DNA of 57,092 bases from an uncultured Lachnospiraceae bacterium (GTDB lineage: Bacteria; Bacillota; Clostridia; Lachnospirales; Lachnospiraceae). A program made the translations under genes and the position numbers. Shown piece by piece: positions 26,163 through 36,402 of this stretch. Every line of letters begins with the position of its first letter. Within the stretch, counting starts at the first letter, position 1. Below the pieces are notes generated by a model. That model did not search any database, was not told where the DNA came from, and saw nothing but the letters and a program-made list of their open reading frames with translations. The stretch spans positions 1 through 57,092 of the forward strand of contig CADATP010000005.1 in assembly GCA_902790935.1 (NCBI GenBank). The letters run 5' to 3'.

Positions 26163-26181
26163 ACGGCTTTAGAAAAGCCGT
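26163..26181. other. hairpin in the rplW-rplB spacer
   Basis: ACGGCTTT pairs perfectly with AAAGCCGT around an AGA loop. No T-run follows. It lies 28 nt before rplB and may be a processing or stabilising hairpin. Confidence 0.6.
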
Positions 26182-26208
26182 GCTAAAAAATCAAAGGAGA
26201 ATAAAACG

Positions 26209-27051
26209 ATGGGAATTAAGACATATAATCCCTACACCCCTTCCAGAAGAAACATGACCGGTTCTGATTTCGCTGAGATCACAAAGACCACTCCCGAAAA
26301 GAGCCTTCTTGTTTCTAAGAAGAAAAATGCCGGACGTAACAACCAGGGCAAGATTACCGTTAGACATCAGGGTGGCGGTAACAGACAGAAGTATCGTATC
26401 ATCGACTTCAAGAGACTTAAGGACAATATCCCCGCTACCGTAATCGGTATCGAGTATGATCCTAACAGAACTGCTAACATCGCACTTATCTGCTATGCAG
26501 ATGGTGAGAAGGCATATATCATCGCTCCCGAAGGACTTACCGATGGCATGAAGGTTATGAACGGACCCGAAGCCGAGGTTAGAGTAGGCAACTGCCTCCC
26601 TCTTGAGTGCATTCCTGTTGGTACTATGGTTCATAACATTGAGCTTTATCCCGGAAAGGGCGGACAGATGGTTCGCAGCGCCGGAAACGGAGCTCAGCTT
26701 ATGGCTAAGGAAGGCAAGTTTGCAACATTAAGACTTCCTTCAGGCGAAATGAGAATGGTTCCTCTTAACTGCCGTGCTACCGTTGGTATCGTAGGCAATG
26801 TTGATCACAGCCTCGTTAAGATCGGTAAAGCCGGACGTAAGCGTCACATGGGCATCCGTCCTACCGTTCGCGGTTCCGTAATGAACCCCAACGATCACCC
26901 TCATGGCGGTGGTGAAGGTAAGACCGGTATCGGTCGTCCCGGCCCTTCAACTCCTTGGGGCAAGCCTGCTCTTGGTCTTAAGACCAGAAACAAGAAGAAG
27001 GCTTCCAACAAGTTGATCGTAAGAAGACGCGACGGCAAGGCAATCAAGTAA
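26209..27051 (+). CDS. rplB: 50S ribosomal protein L2
   Basis: 280 residues. [33 protein letters not shown] and the catalytic-region motif [19 protein letters not shown] are canonical L2. It supports the peptidyl-transferase centre and subunit joining. CAAAGGAG lies upstream. Confidence 0.98.
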   Translation: MGIKTYNPYTPSRRNMTGSDFAEITKTTPEKSLLVSKKKNAGRNNQGKITVRHQGGGNRQKYRIIDFKRLKDNIPATVIGIEYDPNRTANIALICYADGEKAYIIAPEGLTDGMKVMNGPEAEVRVGNCLPLECIPVGTMVHNIELYPGKGGQMVRSAGNGAQLMAKEGKFATLRLPSGEMRMVPLNCRATVGIVGNVDHSLVKIGKAGRKRHMGIRPTVRGSVMNPNDHPHGGGEGKTGIGRPGPSTPWGKPALGLKTRNKKKASNKLIVRRRDGKAIK

Positions 27052-27067
27052 TCGAGGAGGAATAAAA

Positions 27068-27349
27068 ATGTCTAGATCACTTAAAAAAGGACCTTTCGCA
27101 GACGCTGAGCTGCTTAAGAAGGTGGACGCACAGAACGCAGCCGGACAGAAGTCAGTTATCAAGACTTGGTCCCGCAGATCCACAATTTTCCCTTCCTTCG
27201 TAGGACACACCATCGCAGTACATGATGGCCGCAAGCACGTGCCTGTATATGTTACCGAAGATATGGTAGGACACAAGCTCGGTGAGTTTGTAGCAACCAG
27301 AACCTACAGAGGACATGGCAAGGACGAGAAGAAGTCCAAGGTTAAGTAA
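27068..27349 (+). CDS. rpsS: 30S ribosomal protein S19
   Basis: 93 residues. [18 protein letters not shown] and [20 protein letters not shown] are canonical S19, a 30S head protein contacting S13 and the A-site tRNA region. A CGAGGAGG site precedes the ATG. Confidence 0.98.
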   Translation: MSRSLKKGPFADAELLKKVDAQNAAGQKSVIKTWSRRSTIFPSFVGHTIAVHDGRKHVPVYVTEDMVGHKLGEFVATRTYRGHGKDEKKSKVK

Positions 27350-27377
27350 GTTCAATAAGTGAAAGGAGTGTAAGTCT

Positions 27378-27767
27378 ATGGCTAAGGGACATAGATCTCA
27401 AATAAAGAGAGAAAGAAACGCGCAGAAAGACAACAGACCTTCTGCAAAGTTATCTTACGCCAGAGTATCAGTACAGAAGGCTTGCTTCGTACTTGATGCT
27501 ATCAGAGGCAAGGATGTAACTACTGCTGCAGCTATTTTGGAGTACAACCCCAGATATGCTTCCAGCATCATTAAAAAGCTGCTTGCATCTGCTGTTGCAA
27601 ATGCAGAGAACAATAACGGAATGAACCCCGACAATCTCTACATTGCAGAGTGCTATGCTAACCAGGGTCCTATCATGAAGAGAGTAAGACCTCGTGCACA
27701 GGGCAGAGCTTACAGAATCGAAAAGAGAATGAGCAATATCACCATCGTGCTCGACGAGAAGAAGTAA
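27378..27767 (+). CDS. rplV: 50S ribosomal protein L22
   Basis: 129 residues. The long beta-hairpin reaching the exit tunnel is seen in [19 protein letters not shown]; the globular part has [20 protein letters not shown]. The N-terminus is somewhat extended and basic ([17 protein letters not shown]). Confidence 0.97.
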   Translation: MAKGHRSQIKRERNAQKDNRPSAKLSYARVSVQKACFVLDAIRGKDVTTAAAILEYNPRYASSIIKKLLASAVANAENNNGMNPDNLYIAECYANQGPIMKRVRPRAQGRAYRIEKRMSNITIVLDEKK

Positions 27768-27786
27768 GGAAAGGAGCTTAAAATAT

Positions 27787-28452
27787 ATGGGACAGAAAGT
27801 TAATCCTCATGGCCTCAGAGTTGGTGTAATCAAGGATTGGAATTCCAGATGGTATGCAAATGACCAGGATTTCTCAGATTTCCTTGTAGAGGATCAGAAA
27901 ATCAGAAAGTTTCTCAAGAAGAAGCTCGCAAGTGCCGGAGTTTCAAAGATTGAGATTGAAAGAGCATCCGACAGAGTAAAGGTTATCATCTACACCGCAA
28001 AGCCCGGTTTCATCATCGGTAAGGGCGGAACTGAAATAGAAGTTACCAAGAACGAGATTGCTAAGCTTACCGGCGGCAAGAAGGTTCTTGTTGACATCAA
28101 AGAGATCAAGAGACCTGATCGTGATGCACAGCTTGTTGCTGAGAACATCGCTCAGCAGCTTGAGAACCGTATTTCATTCAGAAGAGCAATGAAGTCTTGC
28201 ATGGGAAGAACCATGAAGGCAGGAGCTCTCGGAATCAAGTCAGCATGCAGCGGCCGTCTTGGCGGAGCTGATATCGCTCGTACTGAGTTCTACAGCGAGG
28301 GTACTATTCCTCTTCAGACTCTCAGAGCCGACATCGATTACGGTTTTGCAGAGGCAGACACCACCTATGGTAAGGTTGGTGTTAAAGTATGGATTTACAA
28401 GGGTGAAGTTCTTCCTACCAAGAACAATCAGCCGGAAGGGAGCGACAAATAA
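27787..28452 (+). CDS. rpsC: 30S ribosomal protein S3
   Basis: 221 residues. [18 protein letters not shown], the KH motif [13 protein letters not shown] and the C-terminal [20 protein letters not shown] are canonical S3. It lines the mRNA entry channel. Its stop overlaps the rplP start. Confidence 0.98.
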   Translation: MGQKVNPHGLRVGVIKDWNSRWYANDQDFSDFLVEDQKIRKFLKKKLASAGVSKIEIERASDRVKVIIYTAKPGFIIGKGGTEIEVTKNEIAKLTGGKKVLVDIKEIKRPDRDAQLVAENIAQQLENRISFRRAMKSCMGRTMKAGALGIKSACSGRLGGADIARTEFYSEGTIPLQTLRADIDYGFAEADTTYGKVGVKVWIYKGEVLPTKNNQPEGSDK

Positions 28453-28880
28453 TGTTAATGCCTAAGAGAGTAAAGCGTCGTAAGCAGTTCCGTGGCTCAA
28501 TGACCGGAAAAGCACTTCGCGGAAACACTATCAGTTATGGTGAGTTCGGTCTCGTAGCTACCGAGCCTTGCTGGATTAAGTCAAACCAGATTGAGGCAGC
28601 ACGTATCGCTCTTACCCGTTATACCAAGCGTGTTGGTAAAGTATGGATCAAGATTTTCCCTGACAAGCCCGTTACAGCTAAACCTGCCGAGACTCGAATG
28701 GGTTCCGGTAAAGGTTCACTTGAGTATTGGGTAGCAGTAGTTAAGCCCGGTCGTGTAATGTTTGAGATCGGCGGAGTTCCTGAGGAACAGGCAAGAGAAG
28801 CACTTCGTCTTGCTATGCACAAGCTTCCCTGCAAGTGCAAGATCGTTTCTAAGGAAGATTTGGAAGGCGGTGCAGTATAA
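28452..28880 (+). CDS. rplP: 50S ribosomal protein L16
   Basis: 142 residues. [19 protein letters not shown] and [20 protein letters not shown] are canonical L16, near the A-site tRNA elbow. It is translationally coupled to rpsC (TAATG) and rpmC (its last base is the first base of the rpmC ATG). Confidence 0.98.
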   Translation: MLMPKRVKRRKQFRGSMTGKALRGNTISYGEFGLVATEPCWIKSNQIEAARIALTRYTKRVGKVWIKIFPDKPVTAKPAETRMGSGKGSLEYWVAVVKPGRVMFEIGGVPEEQAREALRLAMHKLPCKCKIVSKEDLEGGAV

Positions 28881-29083
28881 TGAAATCAAATAAGTACATT
28901 GAGGAACTGAAGACTAAATCCGCTGACGAGCTTCAGCAGGATTTGGCCATGGCTAAGAAAGAGCTCTTCAATCTGAGATTCCAGAACGCTACTAATCAGC
29001 TTGACAACACAGCAAGGATTAGAGAAGTTCGTAAGAACATCGCAAGAATCCAGACTGTAATCAGCCAGCAGGCCAGAGCTTAA
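28880..29083 (+). CDS. rpmC: 50S ribosomal protein L29
   Basis: 67 residues, two-helix protein at the tunnel exit. [20 protein letters not shown] and [14 protein letters not shown] are typical. Confidence 0.97.
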   Translation: MKSNKYIEELKTKSADELQQDLAMAKKELFNLRFQNATNQLDNTARIREVRKNIARIQTVISQQARA

Positions 29084-29096
29084 GGAGGAACAAGCC

Positions 29097-29354
29097 GTGG
29101 AAGAAAGAAATTTAAGAAAAACCCGTACTGGTAAAGTTACCAGTGACAAGATGGACAAGACTATCGTTGTTGCAATTGAAGAGCACGTTAAGCATCCTCT
29201 TTACGGCAAGGTTGTAAAGCGCACCTACAAGCTCAAGGCTCATGATGAGAACAATGAGTGCAAGATTGGTGACACCGTTAAGGTTATGGAGACCAGACCT
29301 CTTTCAAAGGACAAGAGATGGAGACTGGTTGAAATCGTAGAGAGAGCAAAATAA
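29097..29354 (+). CDS. rpsQ: 30S ribosomal protein S17
   Basis: 85 residues. [19 protein letters not shown] and the OB-fold block [19 protein letters not shown] are canonical S17, a primary 16S rRNA binder. The start is GTG 29097, fixed by AAGGAGG 9 nt upstream. Confidence 0.97.
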   Translation: MEERNLRKTRTGKVTSDKMDKTIVVAIEEHVKHPLYGKVVKRTYKLKAHDENNECKIGDTVKVMETRPLSKDKRWRLVEIVERAK

Positions 29355-29385
29355 TTAGTGCTTTAGATCGCACAAAGGAGGAAAT

Positions 29386-29754
29386 ATGGTTCAGCAGGAA
29401 ACTAGACTGAAAGTTGCTGATAACACCGGTGCTAAAGAGCTTCTTTGCATCCGCGTTATGGGCGGCTCAACCAGAAGATATGCACAGATTGGTGACATCA
29501 TCGTAGCTTCCGTTAAAGACGCAACACCCGGCGGTGTTGTCAAGAAGGGCGATGTTGTTAAAGCCGTTGTAGTTAGAAGCGTTAAAGGCGCTCGCCGCAA
29601 GGACGGCTCTTATATCAAGTTCGATGAGAACGCAGCAGTCATCATTAAGGATGACAAGACACCCAGAGGAACTCGTATTTTTGGACCGGTAGCAAGAGAA
29701 CTTCGTGACAAGCAGTTTATGAAGATTATATCTCTCGCTCCCGAAGTATTATAA
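29386..29754 (+). CDS. rplN: 50S ribosomal protein L14
   Basis: 122 residues. [19 protein letters not shown] and [20 protein letters not shown] are canonical L14, at the subunit interface. An AAAGGAGG site precedes the ATG. Confidence 0.98.
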   Translation: MVQQETRLKVADNTGAKELLCIRVMGGSTRRYAQIGDIIVASVKDATPGGVVKKGDVVKAVVVRSVKGARRKDGSYIKFDENAAVIIKDDKTPRGTRIFGPVARELRDKQFMKIISLAPEVL

Positions 29755-29768
29755 GGAGGTGCTCTAGG

Positions 29769-30074
29769 ATGCAGAAGATTAAAAAAGGCGATACTGTACA
29801 GATCATCGCAGGAAAAGATAAGGGTCAGGAAGGAAAGATCCTTTCAGTAGATCCTAAGAATGGTAAGGTTGTAGTTGAAGGCCTTAACATGGTAACCAAG
29901 CATTCAAAGCCTTCACAGGCAAATCCCAATGGCGGAATTGTTGAGAAGGAAGCTCCTATTGATATTTCAAACGTTATGCTTGTTGTAGGCGGCAAGACCA
30001 CCAGAGTTGGCTTTGAAATCAAAGACGGCAAGAAGGTTCGTGTTGCTAAGGCTACCGGCAAGGTTATCGATTGA
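29769..30074 (+). CDS. rplX: 50S ribosomal protein L24
   Basis: 101 residues. The KOW motif [20 protein letters not shown] and [15 protein letters not shown] are canonical L24, an assembly initiator of the 50S subunit. Confidence 0.97.
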   Translation: MQKIKKGDTVQIIAGKDKGQEGKILSVDPKNGKVVVEGLNMVTKHSKPSQANPNGGIVEKEAPIDISNVMLVVGGKTTRVGFEIKDGKKVRVAKATGKVID

Positions 30075-30091
30075 TAGGAAGGAGAATAACG

Positions 30092-30631
30092 TTGAGTAGA
30101 TTAAAAGACTTATACAACGACGAGATCGTTGCTGCAATGACCAAAAAGTTTGGTTACAAGAACGTTATGCAGGTTCCCAAGCTTGATAAGATCGTTATCA
30201 ACATGGGCGTTGGAGAAGCTAAGGATAATCCCAAGGTTCTCGAGAATGCAGTTTCAGATATGGAAACCATTACCGGTCAGAAGGCAGTTCTTACCAAGGC
30301 AAAGAATTCAGTTGCTAACTTTAAGATCCGTGAGGGTCAGAATATTGGATGTAAGACCACTCTCCGCGGAGAGAAGATGTATGAGTTCCTTGACAGACTT
30401 GTGAACCTTGCACTTCCCCGTGTACGTGACTTCAGAGGCGTAAACCCCAACGCATTTGACGGAAAGGGAAATTACGCTTTAGGAATCAAGGAGCAGTTCA
30501 TTTTCCCCGAGATCGAGTTCGACAAGATCGACAAGACCCGTGGTATGGACATCATCTTTGTTACTACGGCTAAGACCGATGAGGAAGCTCGCGAGCTTCT
30601 TACTCTCTTCAACATGCCGTTTGCGAAGTAA
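30092..30631 (+). CDS. rplE: 50S ribosomal protein L5
   Basis: 179 residues with a TTG start at 30092, set by AAGGAG 9 nt upstream; the longer frame from 30071 overlaps rplX and has no better site. [20 protein letters not shown] and [20 protein letters not shown] are canonical. It binds 5S rRNA. Confidence 0.96.
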   Translation: MSRLKDLYNDEIVAAMTKKFGYKNVMQVPKLDKIVINMGVGEAKDNPKVLENAVSDMETITGQKAVLTKAKNSVANFKIREGQNIGCKTTLRGEKMYEFLDRLVNLALPRVRDFRGVNPNAFDGKGNYALGIKEQFIFPEIEFDKIDKTRGMDIIFVTTAKTDEEARELLTLFNMPFAK

Positions 30632-30648
30632 TCAGGAGGAAATTAATT

Positions 30649-30834
30649 ATGGCAAAGACATCCATGAAAATTAAACAGCAGCGCAAGCCCAAGTTTTCAA
30701 CTCAGGCTTACACTCGCTGCAAGCTTTGCGGCCGTCCTCATTCAGTTTTGAAGAAGTATGGTATCTGCAGAGTATGTTTCCGTGAGCTCGCTTACAAGGG
30801 TGAGATTCCCGGAGTAAAGAAGGCAAGTTGGTAA
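30649..30834 (+). CDS. rpsN: 30S ribosomal protein S14, zinc type
   Basis: 61 residues. The four zinc ligands are visible in [11 protein letters not shown] and [10 protein letters not shown], so this is the short zinc-binding form. No zinc-independent copy is in the window. It contacts S3 and S10 in the 30S head. Confidence 0.97.
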   Translation: MAKTSMKIKQQRKPKFSTQAYTRCKLCGRPHSVLKKYGICRVCFRELAYKGEIPGVKKASW

Positions 30835-30849
30835 GGAGGAAAGAACAAA

Positions 30850-31251
30850 ATGACTATGAGTGATCCTATTGCAGATATGCTTACAAGAATCCGTAACGCT
30901 AACACTGCAAAACATGATACTGTTGATGTTCCCAGCTCCAAGATGAAGCTTGCAATTGCTGATATCCTTGTAGATGAGGGATATATCGAGAAGTATGAGA
31001 TGGTTGATTGCGGAAGCCACCAGGATATCCGCATCACCTTAAAGTATAACGCTAACAAGACTGAGAGAGTAATCTCCGGAATCAAGAGAATCTCTAAGCC
31101 CGGTCTTCGCGTATACGCAGGAAGTGAAAATATGCCTAAGGTTCTTGGCGGACTCGGTGTTGCTATCGTTTCTACCAACCAGGGCATCATTACCGATAAG
31201 AAGGCTCGTGAGCTTAACATCGGTGGTGAAGTACTCGCTTTCGTTTGGTAA
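30850..31251 (+). CDS. rpsH: 30S ribosomal protein S8
   Basis: 133 residues. [20 protein letters not shown] and [20 protein letters not shown] are canonical S8, the 16S central-domain binder that regulates the spc operon in E. coli. It is followed by an unusually long folded spacer before rplF. Confidence 0.97.
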   Translation: MTMSDPIADMLTRIRNANTAKHDTVDVPSSKMKLAIADILVDEGYIEKYEMVDCGSHQDIRITLKYNANKTERVISGIKRISKPGLRVYAGSENMPKVLGGLGVAIVSTNQGIITDKKARELNIGGEVLAFVW

Positions 31252-31274
31252 AAAATTTTTTAAGTTAAGTAACT

Positions 31275-31344
31275 AGTCGCAAGGTAATGGGGGAGACGAT
31301 TCTTCCCCGGATTGTGACTGAATATTCGGACGGATATCGTCCGA
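31275..31344. other. structured spacer rpsH-rplF
   Basis: The 127-nt gap holds two stable hairpins. The first pairs AGTCGCA (31275-31281) with TGTGACT (31313-31319), and inside it GGGGGA with TTCCCC. The second pairs TCGGACG (31326-31332) with CGTCCGA (31338-31344) around GATAT. No T-run follows either. A good ribosome binding site for rplF comes about 20 nt after. It could be a regulatory or processing site that splits the spc operon. Confidence 0.6.
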
Positions 31345-31378
31345 TATAATCCTGAAAACATATAAGGAGGAAAAAGGC

Positions 31379-31921
31379 ATGTCAAGAATTGGCAGAATGC
31401 CCGTTGCTATACCCGCAGGTGTAACTGTGACTGTAGCAGAAGGAAACAAGGTTACCGTTAAGGGACCTAAGGGAACTCTTGAGAGAGTTTTACCCGCAGA
31501 GATGGATATCAAGGTTGAGGGTGCAGAAGTTGTTGTATCCAGACCTAACGACCTTAAGAGAAATAAATCTCTTCATGGTCTTACCAGAACTCTTATTAAC
31601 AACATGGTAGTTGGTGTAACCGATGGCTACGAGAAGAAGCTTGAGGTTAACGGTGTTGGTTACAGAGCTGCTAAGCAGGGAAAGAAGCTTACACTTAACC
31701 TCGGTTATTCACATCCCGTTGAGATGGAAGATCCCGAAGGAATTGAAACTACCGTTGATGGTCAGAACATTATTATCGTCAAAGGCATCGACAAGGAGAA
31801 GGTTGGTCAGTTCGCAGCTGAGATCCGCTCCAAGAGAGGACCTGAACCTTATAAGGGCAAGGGTATCAAGTATGCTGATGAGGTTATCCGCCGCAAGGTT
31901 GGTAAGACCGGTAAGAAGTAA
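31379..31921 (+). CDS. rplF: 50S ribosomal protein L6
   Basis: 180 residues. [18 protein letters not shown] and the C-terminal [20 protein letters not shown] are canonical L6, near the factor-binding site. An AAGGAGGAAAA site precedes the ATG. Confidence 0.98.
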   Translation: MSRIGRMPVAIPAGVTVTVAEGNKVTVKGPKGTLERVLPAEMDIKVEGAEVVVSRPNDLKRNKSLHGLTRTLINNMVVGVTDGYEKKLEVNGVGYRAAKQGKKLTLNLGYSHPVEMEDPEGIETTVDGQNIIIVKGIDKEKVGQFAAEIRSKRGPEPYKGKGIKYADEVIRRKVGKTGKK

Positions 31922-31941
31922 TCGATAAGGAGAGTATGAAG

Positions 31942-32310
31942 ATGGTTAAAAAAGAATCTAGATCGGAAATTCGTGCTAAAAAGCACATGAGAATTCGTAA
32001 CCGCTTCAGCGGTACTGCTTCAAGACCCCGTCTTGCAGTATTCAGAAGCAACAATCATATGTATGCTCAGATTATCGATGATGTTGAAGGTAAGACACTT
32101 GTAGCCGCTTCCACCATGGAGAAGGAAGTAAAGGCTGAGCTTGAGAAGACTAACAATGTCGACGCAGCAGCATATGTAGGCACCGTTATCGCAAAGCGTG
32201 CACTTGAGAAGGGAATCAAAGAGGTTGTCTTCGACAGAGGCGGTTTTATCTATCAGGGTAAAATTGCAGCATTAGCTGAGGCAGCCAGAGAAGCTGGCCT
32301 GGAATTCTAG
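31942..32310 (+). CDS. rplR: 50S ribosomal protein L18
   Basis: 122 residues. [20 protein letters not shown] and [20 protein letters not shown] are canonical L18, a 5S rRNA binder. ATG 31942 is preferred because the AAGGAG at 31927-31932 is only 3 nt from the ATG two codons upstream (31936). Confidence 0.96.
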   Translation: MVKKESRSEIRAKKHMRIRNRFSGTASRPRLAVFRSNNHMYAQIIDDVEGKTLVAASTMEKEVKAELEKTNNVDAAAYVGTVIAKRALEKGIKEVVFDRGGFIYQGKIAALAEAAREAGLEF

Positions 32311-32328
32311 GAAAGGAAGAGGAAATTC

Positions 32329-32838
32329 ATGAAACGTACAATCGTAGATGCAAGCCAGTTAGAATTGGAAGATAAGGTTGTCACAATCAAAAGAGTTACC
32401 AAGGTAGTAAAAGGTGGTAGCAATTCACGTTTTACTGCTCTTGTAGTAGTTGGTGACAAGAACGGACACGTTGGAGTAGGACTTGGAAAGGCTAAGGAAG
32501 TTCCCGAAGCTATCCGCAAGGGTAAGGAAGACGCTATCAAGCACGTTGTTGAGATCGCACTTGATGAGAACAATTCCATTACTCATGATTTTATCGGTCA
32601 GTATGGCTCTTCAAACGTTCTTCTTAAGAGAGCTCCCGAAGGTACCGGTATCATCGCAGGTGGTCCCGCTCGTATCGTTTGTGAACTTGCAGGTATCAAG
32701 AACATCCGTACAAAGTCTCTTGGCTCAAACAACAAGCAGAACGTTGTTCTTGCAACCCTTACCGGACTTTCAGAGCTTAAGCGCCCTGAAGAAGTAGCTG
32801 CAAAGCGCGGTAAGCAGGTTTCAGAAGTTCAGGCGTAA
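32329..32838 (+). CDS. rpsE: 30S ribosomal protein S5
   Basis: 169 residues. The double-stranded RNA-binding-like start [18 protein letters not shown] and [20 protein letters not shown] are canonical S5, which acts in decoding accuracy. Spacing to rplR is 18 nt. Confidence 0.98.
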   Translation: MKRTIVDASQLELEDKVVTIKRVTKVVKGGSNSRFTALVVVGDKNGHVGVGLGKAKEVPEAIRKGKEDAIKHVVEIALDENNSITHDFIGQYGSSNVLLKRAPEGTGIIAGGPARIVCELAGIKNIRTKSLGSNNKQNVVLATLTGLSELKRPEEVAAKRGKQVSEVQA

Positions 32839-32852
32839 GGAGGAGTAAAGAG

Positions 32853-33038
32853 ATGGCAGATAAAAAGTTAAAGATTACTCTGACCAAGTCCCTGATCGGT
32901 CAGGTTCCTAAAAACAGAGCGATTGCTGAGTCTATGGGTCTTCGTAAGGTCGGAAAGACAGTTGTTCTTCCCGATAACGATGCAACAAAGGGCCAGATTC
33001 GCCTGATCAATCACCTTGTAAAGGTTGAAGAAGTATAA
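32853..33038 (+). CDS. rpmD: 50S ribosomal protein L30
   Basis: 61 residues. [20 protein letters not shown] and [15 protein letters not shown] are canonical L30. AAGGAGGAG lies upstream. Confidence 0.97.
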   Translation: MADKKLKITLTKSLIGQVPKNRAIAESMGLRKVGKTVVLPDNDATKGQIRLINHLVKVEEV

Positions 33039-33055
33039 TAGGAGGTGTTCTTACC

Positions 33056-33496
33056 ATGGAATTATCCAACTTAAGACCTGCTGATGGTTCAAAGCAGAGC
33101 GATAATTTTAGAAGAGGCCGTGGACACGGCTCAGGCAATGGCAAGACCGCAGGTAAGGGTCACAAGGGCCAGAAGGCTCGTTCAGGTGCACCCAGACCCG
33201 GTTTCGAAGGTGGCCAGATGCCTTTATACAGACGTCTTCCCAAGAGAGGATTTACCAATCGTAACACTCTTGAGATCGTTGCAATCAATGTTAGTGATCT
33301 TGAGCGCTTCGAGGCAGGCACTACTGTAGATGTAGCTGCTCTTGTAGAAGCCGGCGTTATCAAGAATCCCAGAGATGGAGTTAAGATACTCGGAAATGGA
33401 GAGCTTAGCAAGAAACTCGATGTTAAGGTAAATGCATATTCTGCATCTGCTAAAGAAAAAATCGAAGCCGCTGGCGGAAGTGCTGAGGTGATCTAA
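33056..33496 (+). CDS. rplO: 50S ribosomal protein L15
   Basis: 146 residues. [20 protein letters not shown], the Gly-rich [18 protein letters not shown] and [17 protein letters not shown] are canonical L15. Its last base is the first base of the secY ATG. Confidence 0.98.
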   Translation: MELSNLRPADGSKQSDNFRRGRGHGSGNGKTAGKGHKGQKARSGAPRPGFEGGQMPLYRRLPKRGFTNRNTLEIVAINVSDLERFEAGTTVDVAALVEAGVIKNPRDGVKILGNGELSKKLDVKVNAYSASAKEKIEAAGGSAEVI

Positions 33497-34812
33497 TGCT
33501 CACAACTCTGAAGAACGCATTCAAAATTAAAGAAATCCGTAACAGATTATTTTTCACACTGGCAATGTTAGTTGTGATCCGTATAGGATCACAGCTTCCC
33601 GTGCCGGGTGTTGACAGGAATTTCTTTTCCGAATGGTTTGCTCAGCAGACAAACAGCGCCGTTAGCTTCTTTGATGCCGTTACCGGTGGTTCGTTCCTTA
33701 ACATGTCGGTTTTGGCTCTTAACATTAACCCTTACATCACTTCATCCATTATTATGCAGCTCCTCACAATAGCTATTCCTAAGCTTGAGGAAATGCAGAG
33801 AGATGGTGAAGAGGGAAGAAAAAAGATTGTTACAATCACCAGATATCTTACCGTAGGTCTCGCTCTTGTACAGGCAAGCTTTATGGCAATCGGATTCGGA
33901 CGTCAGGGACTTATCCCCGATATGAATCCCCTTAACATCATTACCTGTATCGTAGCGCTTACCGCGGGCAGTGCTTTCCTCATGTGGGTGGGTGAACAAA
34001 TCACTGAGCACGGTGTTGGAAATGGTATATCAGTAGTGCTTACTATAAATATCATTTCCCGTTTGCCGCAGGATCTTAAAGGTCTTTATGATCAGTTCGT
34101 AAAAGGAAAGGCTCCTGCAACGGCGATTCTTGCCGCACTTATTATCCTTGCTATCTTCATTGGAATGGTAGTATTGGTTATCATCCTTAACGATGCAGTG
34201 CGCAACATCCCCGTACAGTATGCAAAGAAAATGCAGGGTAGAAGAAATGTAGGAGGTGCATCCTCTAACATTCCTCTCAAGGTTAACACCTCAGGTGTTA
34301 TTCCCATCATCTTTGCACAATCAATTCTCACACTTCCTCTTATTATTACACAGTTCGCTAAGCCGACAGGTACTAATAGTGTATGGGCTGAGATTTTAAA
34401 TTACTTTAATTCAAATAAGTGGTGTGTACCCGGACAGATCAAGTATACAGCAGGTATGCTGCTTTATATCGCAATGGTAATCTTCTTTGCTTACTTCTAT
34501 ACATCAATTACCTTCAATCCTTTGATGGTATCTGATAATCTGAAGAGACAGGGTGGATTCATTCCCGGTATACGTCCCGGAAAGCCCACCAGCGATTATT
34601 TGAACAAAGTACTCAATTATATCGTATTCATTGGTGCAATCGGACTTATCATCATCTGCATACTTCCTTATATTTTCAGTGGAGTATTCGGAGCTGATGT
34701 TGCTACCACCGGTACGAGCCTTATCATTATCGTAAGCGTTGTTATCGAAACTGTTAAACAGATTGAGTCTATGATGCTTGTAAGAAATTATAAGGGATTT
34801 TTAGAGAATTAA
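33496..34812 (+). CDS. secY: preprotein translocase subunit SecY
   Basis: 438 residues with ten predicted membrane segments. The channel protein of the Sec pathway. Visible landmarks are RIGSQLPVPGVD, the plug/TM2 region LNINPYITSSIIMQLL and FIPGIRPGKPTSDYL. It is coupled to rplO. It would export the pilus and lipoprotein products elsewhere in the window. Confidence 0.98.
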   Translation: MLTTLKNAFKIKEIRNRLFFTLAMLVVIRIGSQLPVPGVDRNFFSEWFAQQTNSAVSFFDAVTGGSFLNMSVLALNINPYITSSIIMQLLTIAIPKLEEMQRDGEEGRKKIVTITRYLTVGLALVQASFMAIGFGRQGLIPDMNPLNIITCIVALTAGSAFLMWVGEQITEHGVGNGISVVLTINIISRLPQDLKGLYDQFVKGKAPATAILAALIILAIFIGMVVLVIILNDAVRNIPVQYAKKMQGRRNVGGASSNIPLKVNTSGVIPIIFAQSILTLPLIITQFAKPTGTNSVWAEILNYFNSNKWCVPGQIKYTAGMLLYIAMVIFFAYFYTSITFNPLMVSDNLKRQGGFIPGIRPGKPTSDYLNKVLNYIVFIGAIGLIIICILPYIFSGVFGADVATTGTSLIIIVSVVIETVKQIESMMLVRNYKGFLEN

Positions 34813-34824
34813 GGTATTGGTTAT

Positions 34825-34908
34825 CACGAAGCCACGCTTTATGCGTGGCTTTCCGTGGTATTTGAAAACAAATGAGGCGAGACGTGATCGAAATATGCTG
34901 ATCGCGTC
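34825..34908. other. hairpins in the secY-adk spacer
   Basis: First hairpin: AAGCCACGC (34829-34837) with GCGTGGCTT (34843-34851), loop TTTAT, with outer CACG/CGTG arms (34825-34828, 34854-34857). Only a short T-run follows, so termination would be partial at best. Second hairpin: GACGTGATC (34881-34889) with GATCGCGTC (34900-34908), directly before the TTAGGAGG ribosome binding site of adk. Confidence 0.6.
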
Positions 34909-34922
34909 GTTAGGAGGTACAG

Positions 34923-35564
34923 ATGAAGATTATTATGTTAGGTGCACCCGGAGCGGGTAAGGGTACTCAGGCTAAGATGCTTGCCGAGAAATATAAGATT
35001 CCTCATATTTCCACCGGTGACATCTTCAGAGCAAACATCAAGAACGGAACCGAGCTTGGCCGGCAGGCTAAAGAATACATGGACAAGGGACTTCTTGTTC
35101 CCGATGAGCTTACCGTTAAGATCCTTCTTGACAGAGTAGCTCAGGCAGATTGTTCGGACGGATATGTTCTTGACGGATTCCCCCGCACAATTCCTCAGGC
35201 TGAGGTGCTTGACGAGGCTCTTACAAAGCTCGGAGAAAAGATCGACTTTGCGATCAATGTTGATGTTCCCGATGAGAATATTGTAAAGAGAATGTCCGGA
35301 AGACGTGCCTGCTTAAAGTGCGGAGCTACATATCACATCGAGCATATTCCTCCCAAGAAGGAAGGAATCTGTGACACTTGCGGAAGCGAGCTTGTACTCA
35401 GAGATGATGATAAGCCCGAGACTGTTCTGAGCAGACTTAAAGTATATCACGATCAGACACAGCCTCTTATCGATTTCTATACAGCCAAAGGGGTATTAAA
35501 GACTGTAGACGGAACAGTAGATATGAAGGATGTATTTAGTGCCATCGTAAAGATACTTGGATAA
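34923..35564 (+). CDS. adk: adenylate kinase, zinc-lid type
   Basis: 213 residues. It interconverts ATP, ADP and AMP. The P-loop [10 protein letters not shown] is at 7-16, and [11 protein letters not shown] is present. The LID carries a structural zinc site: CLKCGATYH (about 130) and CDTCGSE (about 150), as in Gram-positive Adk. It follows secY, as in most Firmicutes. The next gene starts 8 nt later. Confidence 0.97.
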   Translation: MKIIMLGAPGAGKGTQAKMLAEKYKIPHISTGDIFRANIKNGTELGRQAKEYMDKGLLVPDELTVKILLDRVAQADCSDGYVLDGFPRTIPQAEVLDEALTKLGEKIDFAINVDVPDENIVKRMSGRRACLKCGATYHIEHIPPKKEGICDTCGSELVLRDDDKPETVLSRLKVYHDQTQPLIDFYTAKGVLKTVDGTVDMKDVFSAIVKILG

Positions 35565-35572
35565 AAGTTTTT

Positions 35573-36328
35573 ATGATAACCATTAAAAATGAAGAACAGA
35601 TAGCACTTATGAGAGAATCCTGTAGGCTTCTCGGAATAGTGCATAAAGAACTCGAAGGCTTCTTACGTCCGGGGATTTCCACTCTGGACGTAGATTCTTT
35701 CGGTGAATCCTTAATAAGGAAACTTGGCGGGATACCTAATTTCAAGAACTACAATGGTTTTCCCGCCGCAATTTGTGTCTCGATAAATGACGAAGTGGTT
35801 CATGGAATACCCAAAGCCGACAGGATCATTAAGGACGGAGATATAGTAAGTCTTGACTGCGGCCTTATATATAAAGGCTATCATTCGGACGCAGCAAGGA
35901 CACATGCTGTTGGAGATGTTTCCGATAATGTAAAGGCTTTGATCAGAGATACCGAAAAGAGCTTTTGGGACGGGATCAAAATGGCAAAAGCCGGTAATCA
36001 TCTTTATGATATATCCAATGCCATTGCGGGAAGTCTTCTTGACGGAGGATACGGTATTGTCAGAGACCTTACGGGACACGGGATAGGAACTCATCTGCAT
36101 GAGGATCCTTCAATTCCGAACTTCGAGATGAGAAGAAGAGGACCGAAATTAAAACAGGGAATGACATTGGCCATTGAGCCTATGGTTACACTTGGAACTG
36201 ATGATGTTGAGTGGCTTGATGATGACTGGACCGTTGTAACGGCTGACGGATCATGGGCCTCACATTATGAAAACACCATCCTGATAACGGACGGCGAACC
36301 TGAAGTGCTTACCCTAGAACCTGTATAA
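35573..36328 (+). CDS. map: methionine aminopeptidase, type I
   Basis: 251 residues. It removes the initiator methionine. Metal ligands are seen in SLDCGLIYKGYHSDAART, LTGHGIGTHLHEDPSIPNF, LAIEPMVT and ENTILIT. There is no N-terminal zinc or SEC-C extension, so it is the short E. coli-like class. It is the usual partner of adk and infA. Confidence 0.97.
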   Translation: MITIKNEEQIALMRESCRLLGIVHKELEGFLRPGISTLDVDSFGESLIRKLGGIPNFKNYNGFPAAICVSINDEVVHGIPKADRIIKDGDIVSLDCGLIYKGYHSDAARTHAVGDVSDNVKALIRDTEKSFWDGIKMAKAGNHLYDISNAIAGSLLDGGYGIVRDLTGHGIGTHLHEDPSIPNFEMRRRGPKLKQGMTLAIEPMVTLGTDDVEWLDDDWTVVTADGSWASHYENTILITDGEPEVLTLEPV

Positions 36329-36346
36329 TAATAAGAAAAAATGATC

Positions 36347-36388
36347 GATTGCAAAGACGCAATCTGCTGAAGAAGACGCGAATGCGTC
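36347..36388. other. twin hairpins in the map-infA spacer
   Basis: GATTGC (36347-36352) pairs with GCAATC (36359-36364), and GACGC (36375-36379) with GCGTC (36384-36388). The second ends 3 nt before TAGGAG, the infA ribosome binding site, in the same arrangement as the hairpin before adk (GACG...CGTCG then TTAGGAGG). Confidence 0.55.
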
Positions 36389-36402
36389 GCTAGGAGAATG
36401 AA

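Noticed and set aside
30071-30091. Upstream TTG start for rplE
   Set aside because: It overlaps the end of rplX and adds residues not found in L5; TTG 30092 has AAGGAG at the correct distance.
31312-31350. Promoter before rplF (TTGTGA with TATAAT at 31345)
   Set aside because: The spacer would be 27 nt and TATAAT lies directly after the second hairpin; no alternative -35 box fits.
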